The notes below the pieces were generated by a model. The model did no database searches. It saw nothing but the letters and a program-made list of their open reading frames with translations, and was not told the origin of the DNA. The translations under genes were made by a program, and so were the position numbers. A DNA stretch of 46,384 bases from Pseudoalteromonas sp. MSK9-3 (GTDB lineage Bacteria > Pseudomonadota > Gammaproteobacteria > Enterobacterales > Alteromonadaceae), in the NCBI RefSeq assembly GCF_003590335.1, contig NZ_MIET01000001.1:1-46384 (forward strand), written 5' to 3'. Of this stretch, positions 1 to 9,146 are shown piece after piece; position 1 is the stretch's first letter; each line of letters begins with the position of its first letter.

Positions 1-150
1 AACGGTACTACGACCTTGAATGCCGTAATGACTTTGCGCTTGCTTATACGTGAATTCGCCTTTTTCTACTAGCTCAACAATGGATAATTTAAAGCCTAAT
101 GTATAGTCTCGTTGAGTACGCTTAATGCCTTTAGTTTTAGTGCTCTTCAT
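1..150 (-). CDS. IS3-family transposase OrfA, N-terminal part (runs off the window)
   Basis: The minus strand reads from an ATG at 150 to the window edge without a stop, giving 50 residues. The segment with QRDYTLGFKLSIVELVE and the later YGIQGRSTV is typical of the N-terminal helix-turn-helix of IS3-family OrfA proteins, which bind the element's terminal repeats. The rest of OrfA and all of OrfB, the DDE catalytic part, lie outside the window. The start codon fits the usual N-terminus of this family. The family is recognised from memory of the sequence pattern, and the exact IS name cannot be given. Confidence 0.75.
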   Translation of the reverse strand, partial: MKSTKTKGIKRTQRDYTLGFKLSIVELVEKGEFTYKQAQSHYGIQGRSTV

Positions 151-192
151 AAAATAAGTCCTATATGTGTAAACACATTTCAGGACAAGACA
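1..192 (-). mobile_element. Left end of an IS3-type insertion sequence (partial)
   Basis: The orfA start at 150 is preceded on the minus strand by a short leader that begins TGTCTTGTCCTGAAATG at 192. IS3 elements end in TG...CA, so 192 is a plausible outer end of the terminal repeat. The other terminal repeat is not in the window, so this boundary is an inference. Confidence 0.4.
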
Positions 193-198
193 GTATTT

Positions 199-227
199 AG
201 GGCATAAAAAGCTACTTTTTATGCCCT
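199..227. terminator. Perfect 13-bp inverted repeat beside the IS end
   Basis: AGGGCATAAAAAG (199-211) and its exact complement (215-227) flank the 3-base loop CTA. GCCTTTTT follows on the plus strand. Its form suits a rho-independent terminator that would stop read-through from the IS side toward the chemoreceptor gene. It could also be a fragment of a small mobile repeat. Confidence 0.45.
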
Positions 228-360
228 GCCTTTTTAGCACCTTGTAATTTGATGTGTATCATTCCCCCACCCTATACCTTCAACAACACCTTGAGTTTAT
301 GCAAATTTTTACTATCTTTTAATAACTATATGAAAATGAAACCTAGCAAGGAAGACTTCC

Positions 361-3126
361 ATGAATAGCGTAAAAGCCAAACTCATGATCTGTGTGATCA
401 CCGGACTCTCACTGATCCTTATTGGTGCACTCATGACCTTGTTTTCAGTAAAAAATGTGGCTGCTGAGCTAGACTCCCTAATAAACAATGAACTGATGAC
501 ACGAAAACAAGTCGGCTTAATGTCAAATCAGTTTAAAACCCAGGTTCAGGAGTGGAAAAACGTCTTGATCCGCGGTAGTAATACCGAACAATATGAAAAG
601 TATTGGCAACGATTCGAAAAAAATGAACAAGAAATTCAAGATACAATAGCACAATTATTAAATGATACAGGTTTGCACGGCTCAGTCGCGCAAAAGCTAG
701 AGGCGTTTCAAATTGAACATCAAAAACTGGGGGCACTCTATCGAGACGGATTAAAACAATATGATGCCTCACAATTCAACACCCAAGTTGGCGATGTCGC
801 GGTGAAGGGGATAGACCGAACCTCAGCAGCTTTGTTAAACGACATAACCCACTCCATCACTGAGTTAGTTGAAGTGCGTTCAAGCACTCTAACTGCAAAA
901 AAAGAGCAAGTTTTAATACAAAGCTTTGTAATAATGCTCATCTTAGCCAGTGTCATTCTGGTGCTTATGACGATATATATACAACGGCTTGTTACTCGCC
1001 CCATTCGTAATGCATCAATGTATGCCGAACAAATTGCATCCGGTAATTTATCTAACGATATTAAAGGTCATAAAAAAGATGAAATTGGTTTGCTGTTAGC
1101 AAACCTCGCGACCATGCAACAAAACTTGCTCAACATGACTGAAGATCTCAAACAACAAATGGCGCTGCAAAAAGTTCAAGCCCAGGAGAATAACAGAATA
1201 AAGCAAGCTCTGGATAATGCCGCAGCGCCCGTTATGCTCAGTTCACAGCAAGGAGAGATCATTTATGCCAATCAACAGTGTCGCGATTTGTTTAAGCGCT
1301 ACCACGAACAAATTTCCACTGTGCAACCCGAGGCGCAAATAAACACATTGCTAGGTGCCAATACCCAAAGCTTATTCAGCAAACAACCTTGCTTTAAAAA
1401 ACTCGCCTCTTCCAGTGAGCAACAGGTCGACTGTGAAATTACTTTTGGCCCAGTCATCTTAAGTGTCGTTGCTGGGCCTGTTGTTGACTCCAATGGGGCT
1501 ACTTTAGGTGTTGTTTATGAGTTTTCTGATTTAACAGAGCAACGTTATGCAGAAATACAAGTAGGAAAAATTATTAAAGCCGCTTCGCAGGGACAACTAG
1601 CCACTAGGCTCGAAGCCAATGAATTTACGGGGTTTATGAATACGTTAGCCAGTAGCATAAACTCTTTACTAGAAGCAATTGCAAAGCCAATAAAGCAAAC
1701 GAAAGACACACTCAATTTAATTGCGATTGGGCAAGTACCCGACACCATCAATGGTGACTATAGCGGCGAATTTTTAGAAATAAACCATAGCCTAAAAACG
1801 GCGACTGGCGCGATTAACGCACTTATCTCAGATACTAATATGCTGATGGAGGCTGCAAACCGAGGTGAGCTCTCTAAACGCGCAGACATTACACTTCACC
1901 AAGGTGATTTTCAAAGTATTGTGAAAGGGTTTAATACCACGTTAGATGTTATTGTCGAGCCCGTCCGTCTTACCGCAGACTACTTAGACCAAATTGCAAA
2001 AGGTCAGTTACCTTCTAATATTAGTGACAATTATAAAGGGGATTTCCTCCAAATTAGAAGTAGCCTAGTAACCTCCATTAACGCGATTCAGAATATGGTC
2101 AAAGATACCGCGTACCTTGCTCAAGCAGCAAGTAACGGGCAACTTGACGAACGCGCTGATAACTCACTGCATCAAGGGGAATTTGCCGCCATCGTTGGAG
2201 GCATTAATTTAACCCTAGATGCCATTTCTGAACCATTAAATGAGTGTAAAACGGTCATGTTTGCTTTATCTGAGGGTAATTTAACCAAGTCAGTGCAAGG
2301 TGACTATCAAGGTGATTTTAATGCCCTTAAACACTCAGTGAATACCTCTGTATCGAACTTAGCCAAAATGGTCAGTCAGATCCGCGCTACAGCTAACACC
2401 ATAAATAACTCAGCCAGTGGTATAAAGTCTGGGATGAATGACTTAAGTGAAAGAACCGAGTCGCAAGCTGCTTCTATACAACAAACAACCGCATCCATGA
2501 ACGATATAACCGATACAGTTACTGTCAACTCAAAAGATGCCCACTCTGCGAGTTCTCTGGCCAATGAGGCCGATAAACAAGCACAGCAAGGCGGTGAGCT
2601 TGTCCATTCTACAGTGAGTGCAATGAAGGAAATAAGTAACAGCTCCAGTGAAATATCGAATATTATCGAAGTGATAAACGAAATTGCTTTTCAAACTAAT
2701 TTATTGGCATTGAATGCCGCCGTTGAAGCTGCGCGTGCCGGTGAGTCTGGCAGGGGGTTTGCGGTTGTCGCCGCAGAAGTGCGAGAACTGGCACAACGCA
2801 GTGCCAATGCATCCAAAGAAATATCAGCATTATTAAATGATAGCGCAATTAAAGTTGACCACGGTGTCCAGCTTGTCACTGAATCAGGTCAAACTCTCAG
2901 CGACATTGTTGATAGTATAAAACAATTATCGAAATTCATGAGTAATATCGCACTTGCAAGTACTGAGCAGTCAAATGGCATTGGGCAAATTAATGTCGCC
3001 ATAAAGCAGATGGACAGTATTATTCAGAAAAACACATCTTTGGTAGAAAGTGCTAACTCATCAAGTAATAGCCTGTCTCATCAGGCCAATGAACTCAATC
3101 GATTTATGTCAGGATTTGAAGTATAG
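361..3126 (+). CDS. Methyl-accepting chemotaxis protein with PAS and tandem HAMP domains
   Basis: This 921-residue inner-membrane chemoreceptor would signal to CheA/CheW to bias flagellar rotation. Membrane segments lie near residues 8-30 and 186-208, with a roughly 155-residue periplasmic sensor between them. A canonical HAMP follows (about 209-262), then a PAS-like domain (about 282-397). Residues about 400-675 form a run of HAMP-like units, with a clear internal duplication: 441-532 resembles 533-624, sharing the pattern RAD..LHQG(D/E)F. The C-terminus has the conserved MCP hairpin tip (EVINEIAFQTNLLALNAAVE, about 770-789). No CheR-docking NWETF pentapeptide is seen at the C-terminus. GAAG lies about 6 bases before the ATG. 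The ligand cannot be predicted. A 12-bp stem-loop follows the stop. Confidence 0.93.
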   Translation: MNSVKAKLMICVITGLSLILIGALMTLFSVKNVAAELDSLINNELMTRKQVGLMSNQFKTQVQEWKNVLIRGSNTEQYEKYWQRFEKNEQEIQDTIAQLLNDTGLHGSVAQKLEAFQIEHQKLGALYRDGLKQYDASQFNTQVGDVAVKGIDRTSAALLNDITHSITELVEVRSSTLTAKKEQVLIQSFVIMLILASVILVLMTIYIQRLVTRPIRNASMYAEQIASGNLSNDIKGHKKDEIGLLLANLATMQQNLLNMTEDLKQQMALQKVQAQENNRIKQALDNAAAPVMLSSQQGEIIYANQQCRDLFKRYHEQISTVQPEAQINTLLGANTQSLFSKQPCFKKLASSSEQQVDCEITFGPVILSVVAGPVVDSNGATLGVVYEFSDLTEQRYAEIQVGKIIKAASQGQLATRLEANEFTGFMNTLASSINSLLEAIAKPIKQTKDTLNLIAIGQVPDTINGDYSGEFLEINHSLKTATGAINALISDTNMLMEAANRGELSKRADITLHQGDFQSIVKGFNTTLDVIVEPVRLTADYLDQIAKGQLPSNISDNYKGDFLQIRSSLVTSINAIQNMVKDTAYLAQAASNGQLDERADNSLHQGEFAAIVGGINLTLDAISEPLNECKTVMFALSEGNLTKSVQGDYQGDFNALKHSVNTSVSNLAKMVSQIRATANTINNSASGIKSGMNDLSERTESQAASIQQTTASMNDITDTVTVNSKDAHSASSLANEADKQAQQGGELVHSTVSAMKEISNSSSEISNIIEVINEIAFQTNLLALNAAVEAARAGESGRGFAVVAAEVRELAQRSANASKEISALLNDSAIKVDHGVQLVTESGQTLSDIVDSIKQLSKFMSNIALASTEQSNGIGQINVAIKQMDSIIQKNTSLVESANSSSNSLSHQANELNRFMSGFEV

Positions 3127-3135
3127 ATGAGGTAT

Positions 3136-3168
3136 AACACAGTCCAGCAGCTCATTCTGGACTGTGTT
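3136..3168. terminator. Stem-loop between convergent genes
   Basis: AACACAGTCCAG (3136-3147) pairs perfectly with CTGGACTGTGTT (3157-3168) around a 9-base loop. It lies between the chemoreceptor stop and the stop of the convergent dehydrogenase, so it can serve both strands. The plus-strand tail is only weakly T-rich. Confidence 0.6.
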
Positions 3169-3177
3169 TGAGTTAAA

Positions 3178-4065
3178 TTATTTTGCTTTATTATGAATAG
3201 CATCTAACCTAGCCAGCAGGCTTGATGTATCAAAACGCCCGCCCCCTAATGCTTGCACATCTGCGTAATACTGATCAACCAATGCGGTTACCGGCAATGT
3301 CGCTCCATTGCTGCGCGCTTCATCAAGCGCAATACCAAGATCTTTGCGCATCCAATCAACAGCAAAACCAAATTCGTATTCACCCGCATTCATGGTTTTA
3401 TAACGGTTTTCCATTTGCCAAGACCCTGCAGCCCCTTTAGAAATGGTTTCAACAACCTTTTCAGCATCAAGTCCTGCTTGTTTAGCAAAGTGCAAGCCTT
3501 CAGCCAATCCCTGTACAACACCCGCAATACAAATTTGATTGACCATTTTGCACGTTTGACCGCTCCCCACTTCACCAAGTAACTGACTAAAACGGCTAAA
3601 TGCAGCCATGATTGGCTGAGCTTTATCAAAACAGATTTGCTCACCACCCGCCATGACCGTTAACACCCCATTTTCAGCACCCGCTTGACCACCGGACACT
3701 GGTGCATCAATAAAGTGAACACCTGATTGCTTTGCATTCTCAGCAACTTCACGCGCCACTTTAGCTGAGGTCGTCGTATGATCCACTAAGATAGAGTCAG
3801 CTGCCATACCCGCTAAAACGCCTTCATCGCCATACACAACCGACCTAAGGTCGTCATCATTACCTACACACATAAAAACAAACTGTGCACCGAGTGCCGC
3901 TTGTCTCGGTGTTTCTGCATAGTTGCCTCTATGCTGTTCAACCCACGTTTGTGCTTTTTGTGTTGTTCGGTTATACACAGTTACGTCATACCCTGCTTGG
4001 GCCAAATGCCCAGCCATTGGATAACCCATTACCCCTAATCCGATAAATGCCACTTTGATTGACAT
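3178..4065 (-). CDS. NAD(P)-dependent beta-hydroxyacid dehydrogenase (3-hydroxyisobutyrate / tartronate semialdehyde reductase family)
   Basis: This cytosolic 295-residue oxidoreductase should oxidise a beta-hydroxyacid, or run the reverse reduction of a semialdehyde, with NAD(P). The N-terminal Rossmann motif GLGVMG is at residues 9-14. The family substrate motif DAPVSGGQAG is at about 120-129, and the conserved catalytic lysine is K173 in GQTCKMVNQ. The length is standard for the family. Candidate substrates are 3-hydroxyisobutyrate, tartronate semialdehyde or succinic semialdehyde; the sequence does not decide between them. The gene stands alone and is divergent from the glutathione peroxidase gene, with 130 bases between them. 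Confidence 0.88.
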   Translation of the reverse strand: MSIKVAFIGLGVMGYPMAGHLAQAGYDVTVYNRTTQKAQTWVEQHRGNYAETPRQAALGAQFVFMCVGNDDDLRSVVYGDEGVLAGMAADSILVDHTTTSAKVAREVAENAKQSGVHFIDAPVSGGQAGAENGVLTVMAGGEQICFDKAQPIMAAFSRFSQLLGEVGSGQTCKMVNQICIAGVVQGLAEGLHFAKQAGLDAEKVVETISKGAAGSWQMENRYKTMNAGEYEFGFAVDWMRKDLGIALDEARSNGATLPVTALVDQYYADVQALGGGRFDTSSLLARLDAIHNKAK

Positions 4066-4204
4066 AATTCTGTCCTATTTCGCTGATATGGTATTAACAA
4101 TGGAGATTTTATACCCCAATTAATTGGCGTATAGCAAATTTAAAACACGAATTAGGTATTAAAAACACTAATTTACAACATGCCCGTGAAGGAGTATGCG
4201 TAAA

Positions 4205-4720
4205 ATGGAAACAATTTATCGATACAGTGTGCAGTTGCTAAATGGCGAAACACTCTCGCTCAAGCAATTGGCAGGTAATCCTGTCTTGATCACAAACATT
4301 GCTAGTAAATGTAGCTTTGCTGGTCAACTCAGTGCCTTAGAAAGAATTTACAAAAAATATAAGCCATTGGGCCTTGAAATTTTGGCATTCCCCTGTAATC
4401 AATTTGGGCGCAATGAGCCATTAGAAGACGCAATGCTAAAAGAGTTTTACAACAGTCATTTTGACCTGAGTTTTCTTGTTTGTAACAAAGTCCAAGTCAA
4501 CGGACCCGATGCCCATCCATTGTTTAATTATTTGAAATCAAACACGCGAGGCATCGCACAAAACCGCGCAATTAAGTGGAACTTTACTAAGTTTTTAGTA
4601 AACTCAGAGGGCGAGCTCGTCTCAAGATATGCTCCTCGCACCAAACCTGAAACCCTAAAACCGGTTATAGAGAGCCATTTATATAATGAAGATCGCCCTA
4701 TTCAGTTCGCAAAGTTATGA
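4205..4720 (+). CDS. Atypical glutathione peroxidase family protein
   Basis: This 171-residue thioredoxin-fold peroxidase would reduce hydroperoxides using thioredoxin or glutathione. AAGGAG (4189-4194) is 10 bases before the ATG at 4205 but only one base before the in-frame ATG at 4196, so 4205 is chosen. The peroxidatic cysteine is C36 in ASKCSF, the family motif FPCNQFG is at 62-68, and W125-N126 are conserved. Two usual residues differ. The catalytic Gln of the GGQEP segment is Asn (N70 in GRNEP), and the resolving Cys usually found in the following helix is replaced by Tyr (KEFYNSHF). The coding region overlaps the next gene by 35 bases, which suggests co-transcription. Confidence 0.85.
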   Translation: METIYRYSVQLLNGETLSLKQLAGNPVLITNIASKCSFAGQLSALERIYKKYKPLGLEILAFPCNQFGRNEPLEDAMLKEFYNSHFDLSFLVCNKVQVNGPDAHPLFNYLKSNTRGIAQNRAIKWNFTKFLVNSEGELVSRYAPRTKPETLKPVIESHLYNEDRPIQFAKL

Positions 4721-5666
4721 AAAGCCATTTTTTGATACCGCGCTATCATCTTACCCAAGTTTAGAACTTACCTACTTTAGTGAACCTTTGTCTGAACGGA
4801 CAGTGTCTTTGTGTGAAGGTTTTGATGCAGTGTGTGTATTTGTAAATGATGATGTTGGTGAGCAGATCCTAAGCCAACTCGCGAACTTTGGGGTAGGTTT
4901 AGTTGCGCTAAGGTGCGCCGGGTTTAATAACGTCGACATCCACACGGCAAACTCTCTCAATATTAAGGTTGTCAGAGTCCCCGCATATAGCCCTGAAGCT
5001 GTCGCTGAGCATTGTATTGCACTTATGCTCACGTTAAGTCGTAAAACACATAAAGCATATAACCGTGTGAGAGAAGACAATTTTGATCTCAATGGCTTAT
5101 TAGGCTTTAACCTGCACAATAAAACCGTTGGCATTATTGGCGCTGGTAAAATAGGCCAAGCACTGATCTCAATCTTAAATGGCTTTGGTGCAAATGTGTT
5201 GGTGTTCGATCCAAATATTGGTGAAGGAAGTTATACCAAAGTCACACTCGACATGCTACTTGCTCAAAGTGATATTATTAGCCTACATTGCCCTTTAAAC
5301 GACGCCACGTTTCACTTATTGAATGCACAAGCTTTTAGCAAGATGAAACACGGTGTGATGTTAATAAATACCAGCCGCGGTGCACTGATTGACAGTAAGG
5401 CCTGTATTGAGGCACTAAAAAGTCGCAAAATTGGTTATCTAGGGCTTGATGTTTATGAGCAAGAGTCTGAGCTTTTCTTTAAAGACCGCAGTTCAGAAAT
5501 AATTCAAGATGACATTTTTACCCGCTTAGTTAGTTTTCCTAATGTACTCATAACTGGTCACCAAGGATTCTTTACCCAAGAAGCGCTCTGTCAAATAGCC
5601 CAAGTAACCATCAGTAACCTCAATGAAGGTGACATAGGGGCCACATTGACGAATCAAGTTATCTAG
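4686..5666 (+). CDS. ldhA: D-lactate dehydrogenase (2-hydroxyacid dehydrogenase family)
   Basis: This 326-residue cytosolic enzyme interconverts pyruvate and D-lactate with NADH. The substrate-domain motif RCAGFNNVD (76-84) is typical of LdhA. The NAD-binding motif GAGKIG is at 152-157. The catalytic residues R231 (TSRG), E260 (YEQE) and H292 (GHQGF) are all present, and the length matches LdhA at about 329 residues. The start MKIALFSSQSY matches the family start, so the 35-base overlap with the peroxidase gene appears real. Only a weak GAGAG precedes the ATG, about 13 bases away, so translation may be coupled to the upstream gene. Confidence 0.9.
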   Translation: MKIALFSSQSYEKPFFDTALSSYPSLELTYFSEPLSERTVSLCEGFDAVCVFVNDDVGEQILSQLANFGVGLVALRCAGFNNVDIHTANSLNIKVVRVPAYSPEAVAEHCIALMLTLSRKTHKAYNRVREDNFDLNGLLGFNLHNKTVGIIGAGKIGQALISILNGFGANVLVFDPNIGEGSYTKVTLDMLLAQSDIISLHCPLNDATFHLLNAQAFSKMKHGVMLINTSRGALIDSKACIEALKSRKIGYLGLDVYEQESELFFKDRSSEIIQDDIFTRLVSFPNVLITGHQGFFTQEALCQIAQVTISNLNEGDIGATLTNQVI

Positions 5667-5673
5667 CATGAGA

Positions 5674-5706
5674 AACGAAGCACACTGTTAGGCCTGCGGC
5701 TTCGTT
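5674..5706. terminator. Stem-loop between ldhA and the hexosaminidase gene
   Basis: AACGAAGC (5674-5681) pairs with GCTTCGTT (5699-5706) between two convergent genes. There is little T-tract on either side, so this is a weak terminator call. Confidence 0.35.
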
Positions 5707-5753
5707 CTCCTAATGCTGAAAATGTAAACACAACGCCTTTTATTCCATACCGG

Positions 5754-8285
5754 TTAGGGGCTGTTCATTAATTGTGTTCTACCCACCCTATTTCCTCTTT
5801 TTGCCCGTACAGCTAGTACGTGAGCTAAAGGAATACCTCCGTGTGCTGGTTGCCAGCCTTGCGCCGTTTTTATTTCAATATCAAACCCTGGTATTGGGGT
5901 GAAAAAGGTCGTTTCTCCATTTTTATTCAACCCAATGGCAACATGTGGAATACGATAGAAAACACCTTCTTTGGCAAGCTTTGGCAGTTCCTTGTAGCCT
6001 AAAATACTAATAAAACGCTGCCAATCAGCCTCTCTTTCTAATTGCGCTGTTTTGTCAAAATACTCGGAAGATGCGCTATATATACGCCCTTTTTTATACT
6101 CCAATGCCCATTTAGGTTTATGCCATGCCCGCTCGGCAAACGCCAGTAAACGCGGGTACAACATGTACTCGGCTTGTTTGTCTGTGCGGATCATTTCAGA
6201 CCATAAATGCGCTTGAATACCCGTGGCCATGACACCTTGCTTTAGCCCACTTTGAATATCATTCGCCTCGTAATGGTGGTAACGGCTATTACGCCAAACC
6301 TCTGCATGAGCTGGTAAATTATCAGGCATAAACTCAAATACCTTACGAGTATCTACCGCTCTCGTCGCCCAGTGATTACCCCGCTCCATAGGATGTGATG
6401 TATATGGAAAATCAAAATACGTTACATCAGGGTTAGAAATAACGACTTGCCACTTTCTATTCATATGTTCATGTGAAACTACATGCCCGCCCTCTGCCAA
6501 CGTTCCCCATACATTGCTTTGCACATTCGTGGGCATGTTATGGACACGTACATCTCCTAAACCATCACTCCATGCCGCAACTTGTACTCCTTTTTCAGTC
6601 ACCATTTGGCCAACGCGTTCTATAAAATAGCCATTTAGTGATCCGTAGGTCTTAAGCAGGGTTTTACAAGCGGGCGACTTTAACCAAGCACCTGCCGTTT
6701 CATCGGCACCAATATGGTACGTATTTAACGGCACGCCCGCTTGGCGATGCAAACCTTGTACACCGTCTAATACTTTATCAATAAATGCATAGGTTTGAGG
6801 CAAGCAGACATTTAATGTGTTGTCGTTATAATGCTGAATAGAGCTATATACTGTCTTGTCATCAGTATCAACTAGACGATACTTTTGCGCTGCTTCATGC
6901 TTACCAAGCGCTGTTAAACGCCTATACCGCGCTTCCATAGATACAATGGCTGCACGAGAATGTCCGGGCATATCAAGCGACGGGATCACCGTAATATGAT
7001 GCTTATCTGCATAACGAAGAATATCAATATAGTCATGGCGACTGTAATACCCATTTACTGATGACCCCTTATCATTCCCCGCGCCCAGTTGCGGCAATAA
7101 GCAGTTTTGCTCTGATAAATCAAAACAGCGATACCCTCCTACTTCGGTGAGCTCTTCCAATCCATCAATTTCTAGCCGCCAACCTTCATCATCGGCCAAA
7201 TGTAAATGTAAGCGATTTAATTTATAACTGGCCATATGCTCGATGGTGTCAAGCACGAATTGTTTAGAGCGAAAATTTCTAGCAGCATCTATATGTAGTC
7301 CGCGAAATTTGTAGTGAGGGCTATCTTTAATTTTCACTTCATTAACCAGTAAAGATTTACCATCTAATAACCCCATCAAGCTTTGCAGTGCATAAAAAGC
7401 CCCTGAACTCGTGTTAGCAGTAATATATATTCCCGCTTCTGTCACCTGCAAAGTATAAGCTTCATCCCTCGCTCCACTCGTTTTACGTAATGAGATATCA
7501 AGTAATACTCCGCTTTCTCGTTCGTTTACTCCAACAGTAGACATTCTTTCTAGCGCCGCTGAAACACTCTCTCGCGTGATGCCATTAAGTACTAAGCGAA
7601 TACCGCCTGATAAATCAACTTTTTTATCAGAAGTAAGCTGCATCGCGCTGGGCTTTGGAATGATCCCTTCAGGAGAGCTTGTCTCGAGTGGTTTGTGGCT
7701 ATTTTCAAAGTGATAACGAGGCCCCATCCAAGGGGTTTTGTCACTTTTACTGGTTCTTAGTTGTGATAGCGTCGTAAACGGTGCGAGGTAGGATTGAGTT
7801 TCAAGACCGGTCGTTGCATCTTCACCCACTAAAGTACTTACAATAACTTTCGCTGCCAACGCATGCTTAGCGTCTGATAGTAGGTAATTAGGCATAAACT
7901 CAGAACGGGTGATCTGTGAATTTTGAGTATAAAACCGTAGTTTATGCGCCTTCCCAGCAATAAACCCCGTAAAGGACTCTGATGGGCTAATTTTATGCAG
8001 ATCGCCATTAATATGCGTTATGTCAAACTGCTGATTTGAACCATGTATGATTGGCATGAGTTGACTAAAATAAATGACCCAACTCTTATCTGACAGATCA
8101 TACGGTAATGTGAGGGCAAGCTCAGATAAATAACACTGCGCCACATGTGCAGGGCATGTTGCATTTGCCTCTAAAAGTGTATATTTCACATCTAATTGAC
8201 GTGACATTTTATCCAAATCGACCTGCTCTAATGCAATAGCGTTAGAACTAATAATAAACAACACTACAATTAAATACTTAACCAT
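5754..8285 (-). CDS. Beta-N-acetylhexosaminidase (GH20, chitobiase-like), exported
   Basis: This 843-residue glycosidase removes terminal GlcNAc (or GalNAc) from chitooligosaccharides and related glycans. A signal peptide (about residues 1-18, no lipobox cysteine) predicts a periplasmic or secreted enzyme. The order resembles bacterial chitobiases: an N-terminal carbohydrate-binding-like domain (about 25-180), a GH20b domain (about 205-320), the catalytic barrel (about 322-750) and a C-terminal domain. The catalytic pair D528-E529 lies in HIGADE, and FRGLHIDAARNF opens the barrel. The start overlaps the stop of the upstream kinase gene by 8 bases. It is the last gene of the receptor-permease-kinase-hexosaminidase set. 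Strict chitobiose specificity is inferred, not shown. Confidence 0.92.
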   Translation of the reverse strand: MVKYLIVVLFIISSNAIALEQVDLDKMSRQLDVKYTLLEANATCPAHVAQCYLSELALTLPYDLSDKSWVIYFSQLMPIIHGSNQQFDITHINGDLHKISPSESFTGFIAGKAHKLRFYTQNSQITRSEFMPNYLLSDAKHALAAKVIVSTLVGEDATTGLETQSYLAPFTTLSQLRTSKSDKTPWMGPRYHFENSHKPLETSSPEGIIPKPSAMQLTSDKKVDLSGGIRLVLNGITRESVSAALERMSTVGVNERESGVLLDISLRKTSGARDEAYTLQVTEAGIYITANTSSGAFYALQSLMGLLDGKSLLVNEVKIKDSPHYKFRGLHIDAARNFRSKQFVLDTIEHMASYKLNRLHLHLADDEGWRLEIDGLEELTEVGGYRCFDLSEQNCLLPQLGAGNDKGSSVNGYYSRHDYIDILRYADKHHITVIPSLDMPGHSRAAIVSMEARYRRLTALGKHEAAQKYRLVDTDDKTVYSSIQHYNDNTLNVCLPQTYAFIDKVLDGVQGLHRQAGVPLNTYHIGADETAGAWLKSPACKTLLKTYGSLNGYFIERVGQMVTEKGVQVAAWSDGLGDVRVHNMPTNVQSNVWGTLAEGGHVVSHEHMNRKWQVVISNPDVTYFDFPYTSHPMERGNHWATRAVDTRKVFEFMPDNLPAHAEVWRNSRYHHYEANDIQSGLKQGVMATGIQAHLWSEMIRTDKQAEYMLYPRLLAFAERAWHKPKWALEYKKGRIYSASSEYFDKTAQLEREADWQRFISILGYKELPKLAKEGVFYRIPHVAIGLNKNGETTFFTPIPGFDIEIKTAQGWQPAHGGIPLAHVLAVRAKRGNRVGRTQLMNSP

Positions 8286-9144
8286 TTAATACTTCCTTTG
8301 CATGGGGGATTTCATTAATAAATAAAGCAAATGACCCTAGCAAGGGTGCATATTGCAATCGACTCGGCTGCACGCAAAGATGTGATACAAGCATCTCGTG
8401 GCTATGCTCGCTAAGAGAAGAAAATAAACTGCTTTTGAATAACGAATATGACTGCGTAACTGAGCCGCCAAGCACAATTTTATCTGGGTCAAATGCCAAT
8501 AATATCAGTGATATCGCATGGCCGAGGTGTTGTCCAAATTGATTGAATAGAGCTTTAGACTTCGTATCTCCAAGCTTTGCTTTTTCTGCTTCTTGCGCGC
8601 CATCAAGTCCCAACAGCTTAAAAAACTGCCCACTGGTATACTCTTCTACAATACCTTCTAAATATGTAAAACTGCCAAACTCTCCAGCAAAACCATTACT
8701 CCCTATATATAGTTCTCCGTTAAGCACAACCCCAGAGCCTAACCCAGTCCCTAAGGTGATCCCTATCAAATTATTGCACGGCAAGTGTGATCCATACTGA
8801 TACTCGCCAAATGTAAAACAGTTCGCATCGTTATGAACCACAACCGGTAAACCAAACTTGCTGTATAGCCACTCTTTCAATGAGACCGAATGCAAATTTG
8901 GAATATTAACCGTTTCTATAATATAGCCATCAGCCACTCTCACGCTGCTTGGCACGCCGAGCGAAATACCCATACATTGCACACTTAGATGCACTGCGAT
9001 GATCTGTTCTATAAACGCTAAAACCGCCTGCTTTGAACCTCGTGAAGGCACATCATAACGATGTACTTTGCCAAGACCATTATTAGATACCTCAGCAACA
9101 TGGGCTTTAGTCCCACCTAAATCAATACACAAAACACCACTCAT
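8278..9144 (-). CDS. ROK-family sugar kinase, probable N-acetylglucosamine kinase
   Basis: This 288-residue cytosolic kinase probably phosphorylates the sugar released by the adjacent hexosaminidase (GlcNAc to GlcNAc-6-P). It has the ATP-binding motif DLGGTK (8-13), the catalytic Asp D106 in HNDANC, and the glycine-rich GTGLGSG (132-138). The usual ROK zinc-binding CxCGxxGCxE segment is missing: AGEFGSFTYLEG runs directly into EEYTSGQ, where the cysteines would normally lie. Some ROK proteins lack this motif, so activity is not excluded. The gene lies 2 bases after the permease gene and overlaps the hexosaminidase gene by 8 bases, so the three form one translational block. Confidence 0.85.
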   Translation of the reverse strand: MSGVLCIDLGGTKAHVAEVSNNGLGKVHRYDVPSRGSKQAVLAFIEQIIAVHLSVQCMGISLGVPSSVRVADGYIIETVNIPNLHSVSLKEWLYSKFGLPVVVHNDANCFTFGEYQYGSHLPCNNLIGITLGTGLGSGVVLNGELYIGSNGFAGEFGSFTYLEGIVEEYTSGQFFKLLGLDGAQEAEKAKLGDTKSKALFNQFGQHLGHAISLILLAFDPDKIVLGGSVTQSYSLFKSSLFSSLSEHSHEMLVSHLCVQPSRLQYAPLLGSFALFINEIPHAKEVLNG

Positions 9145-9146
9145 AA

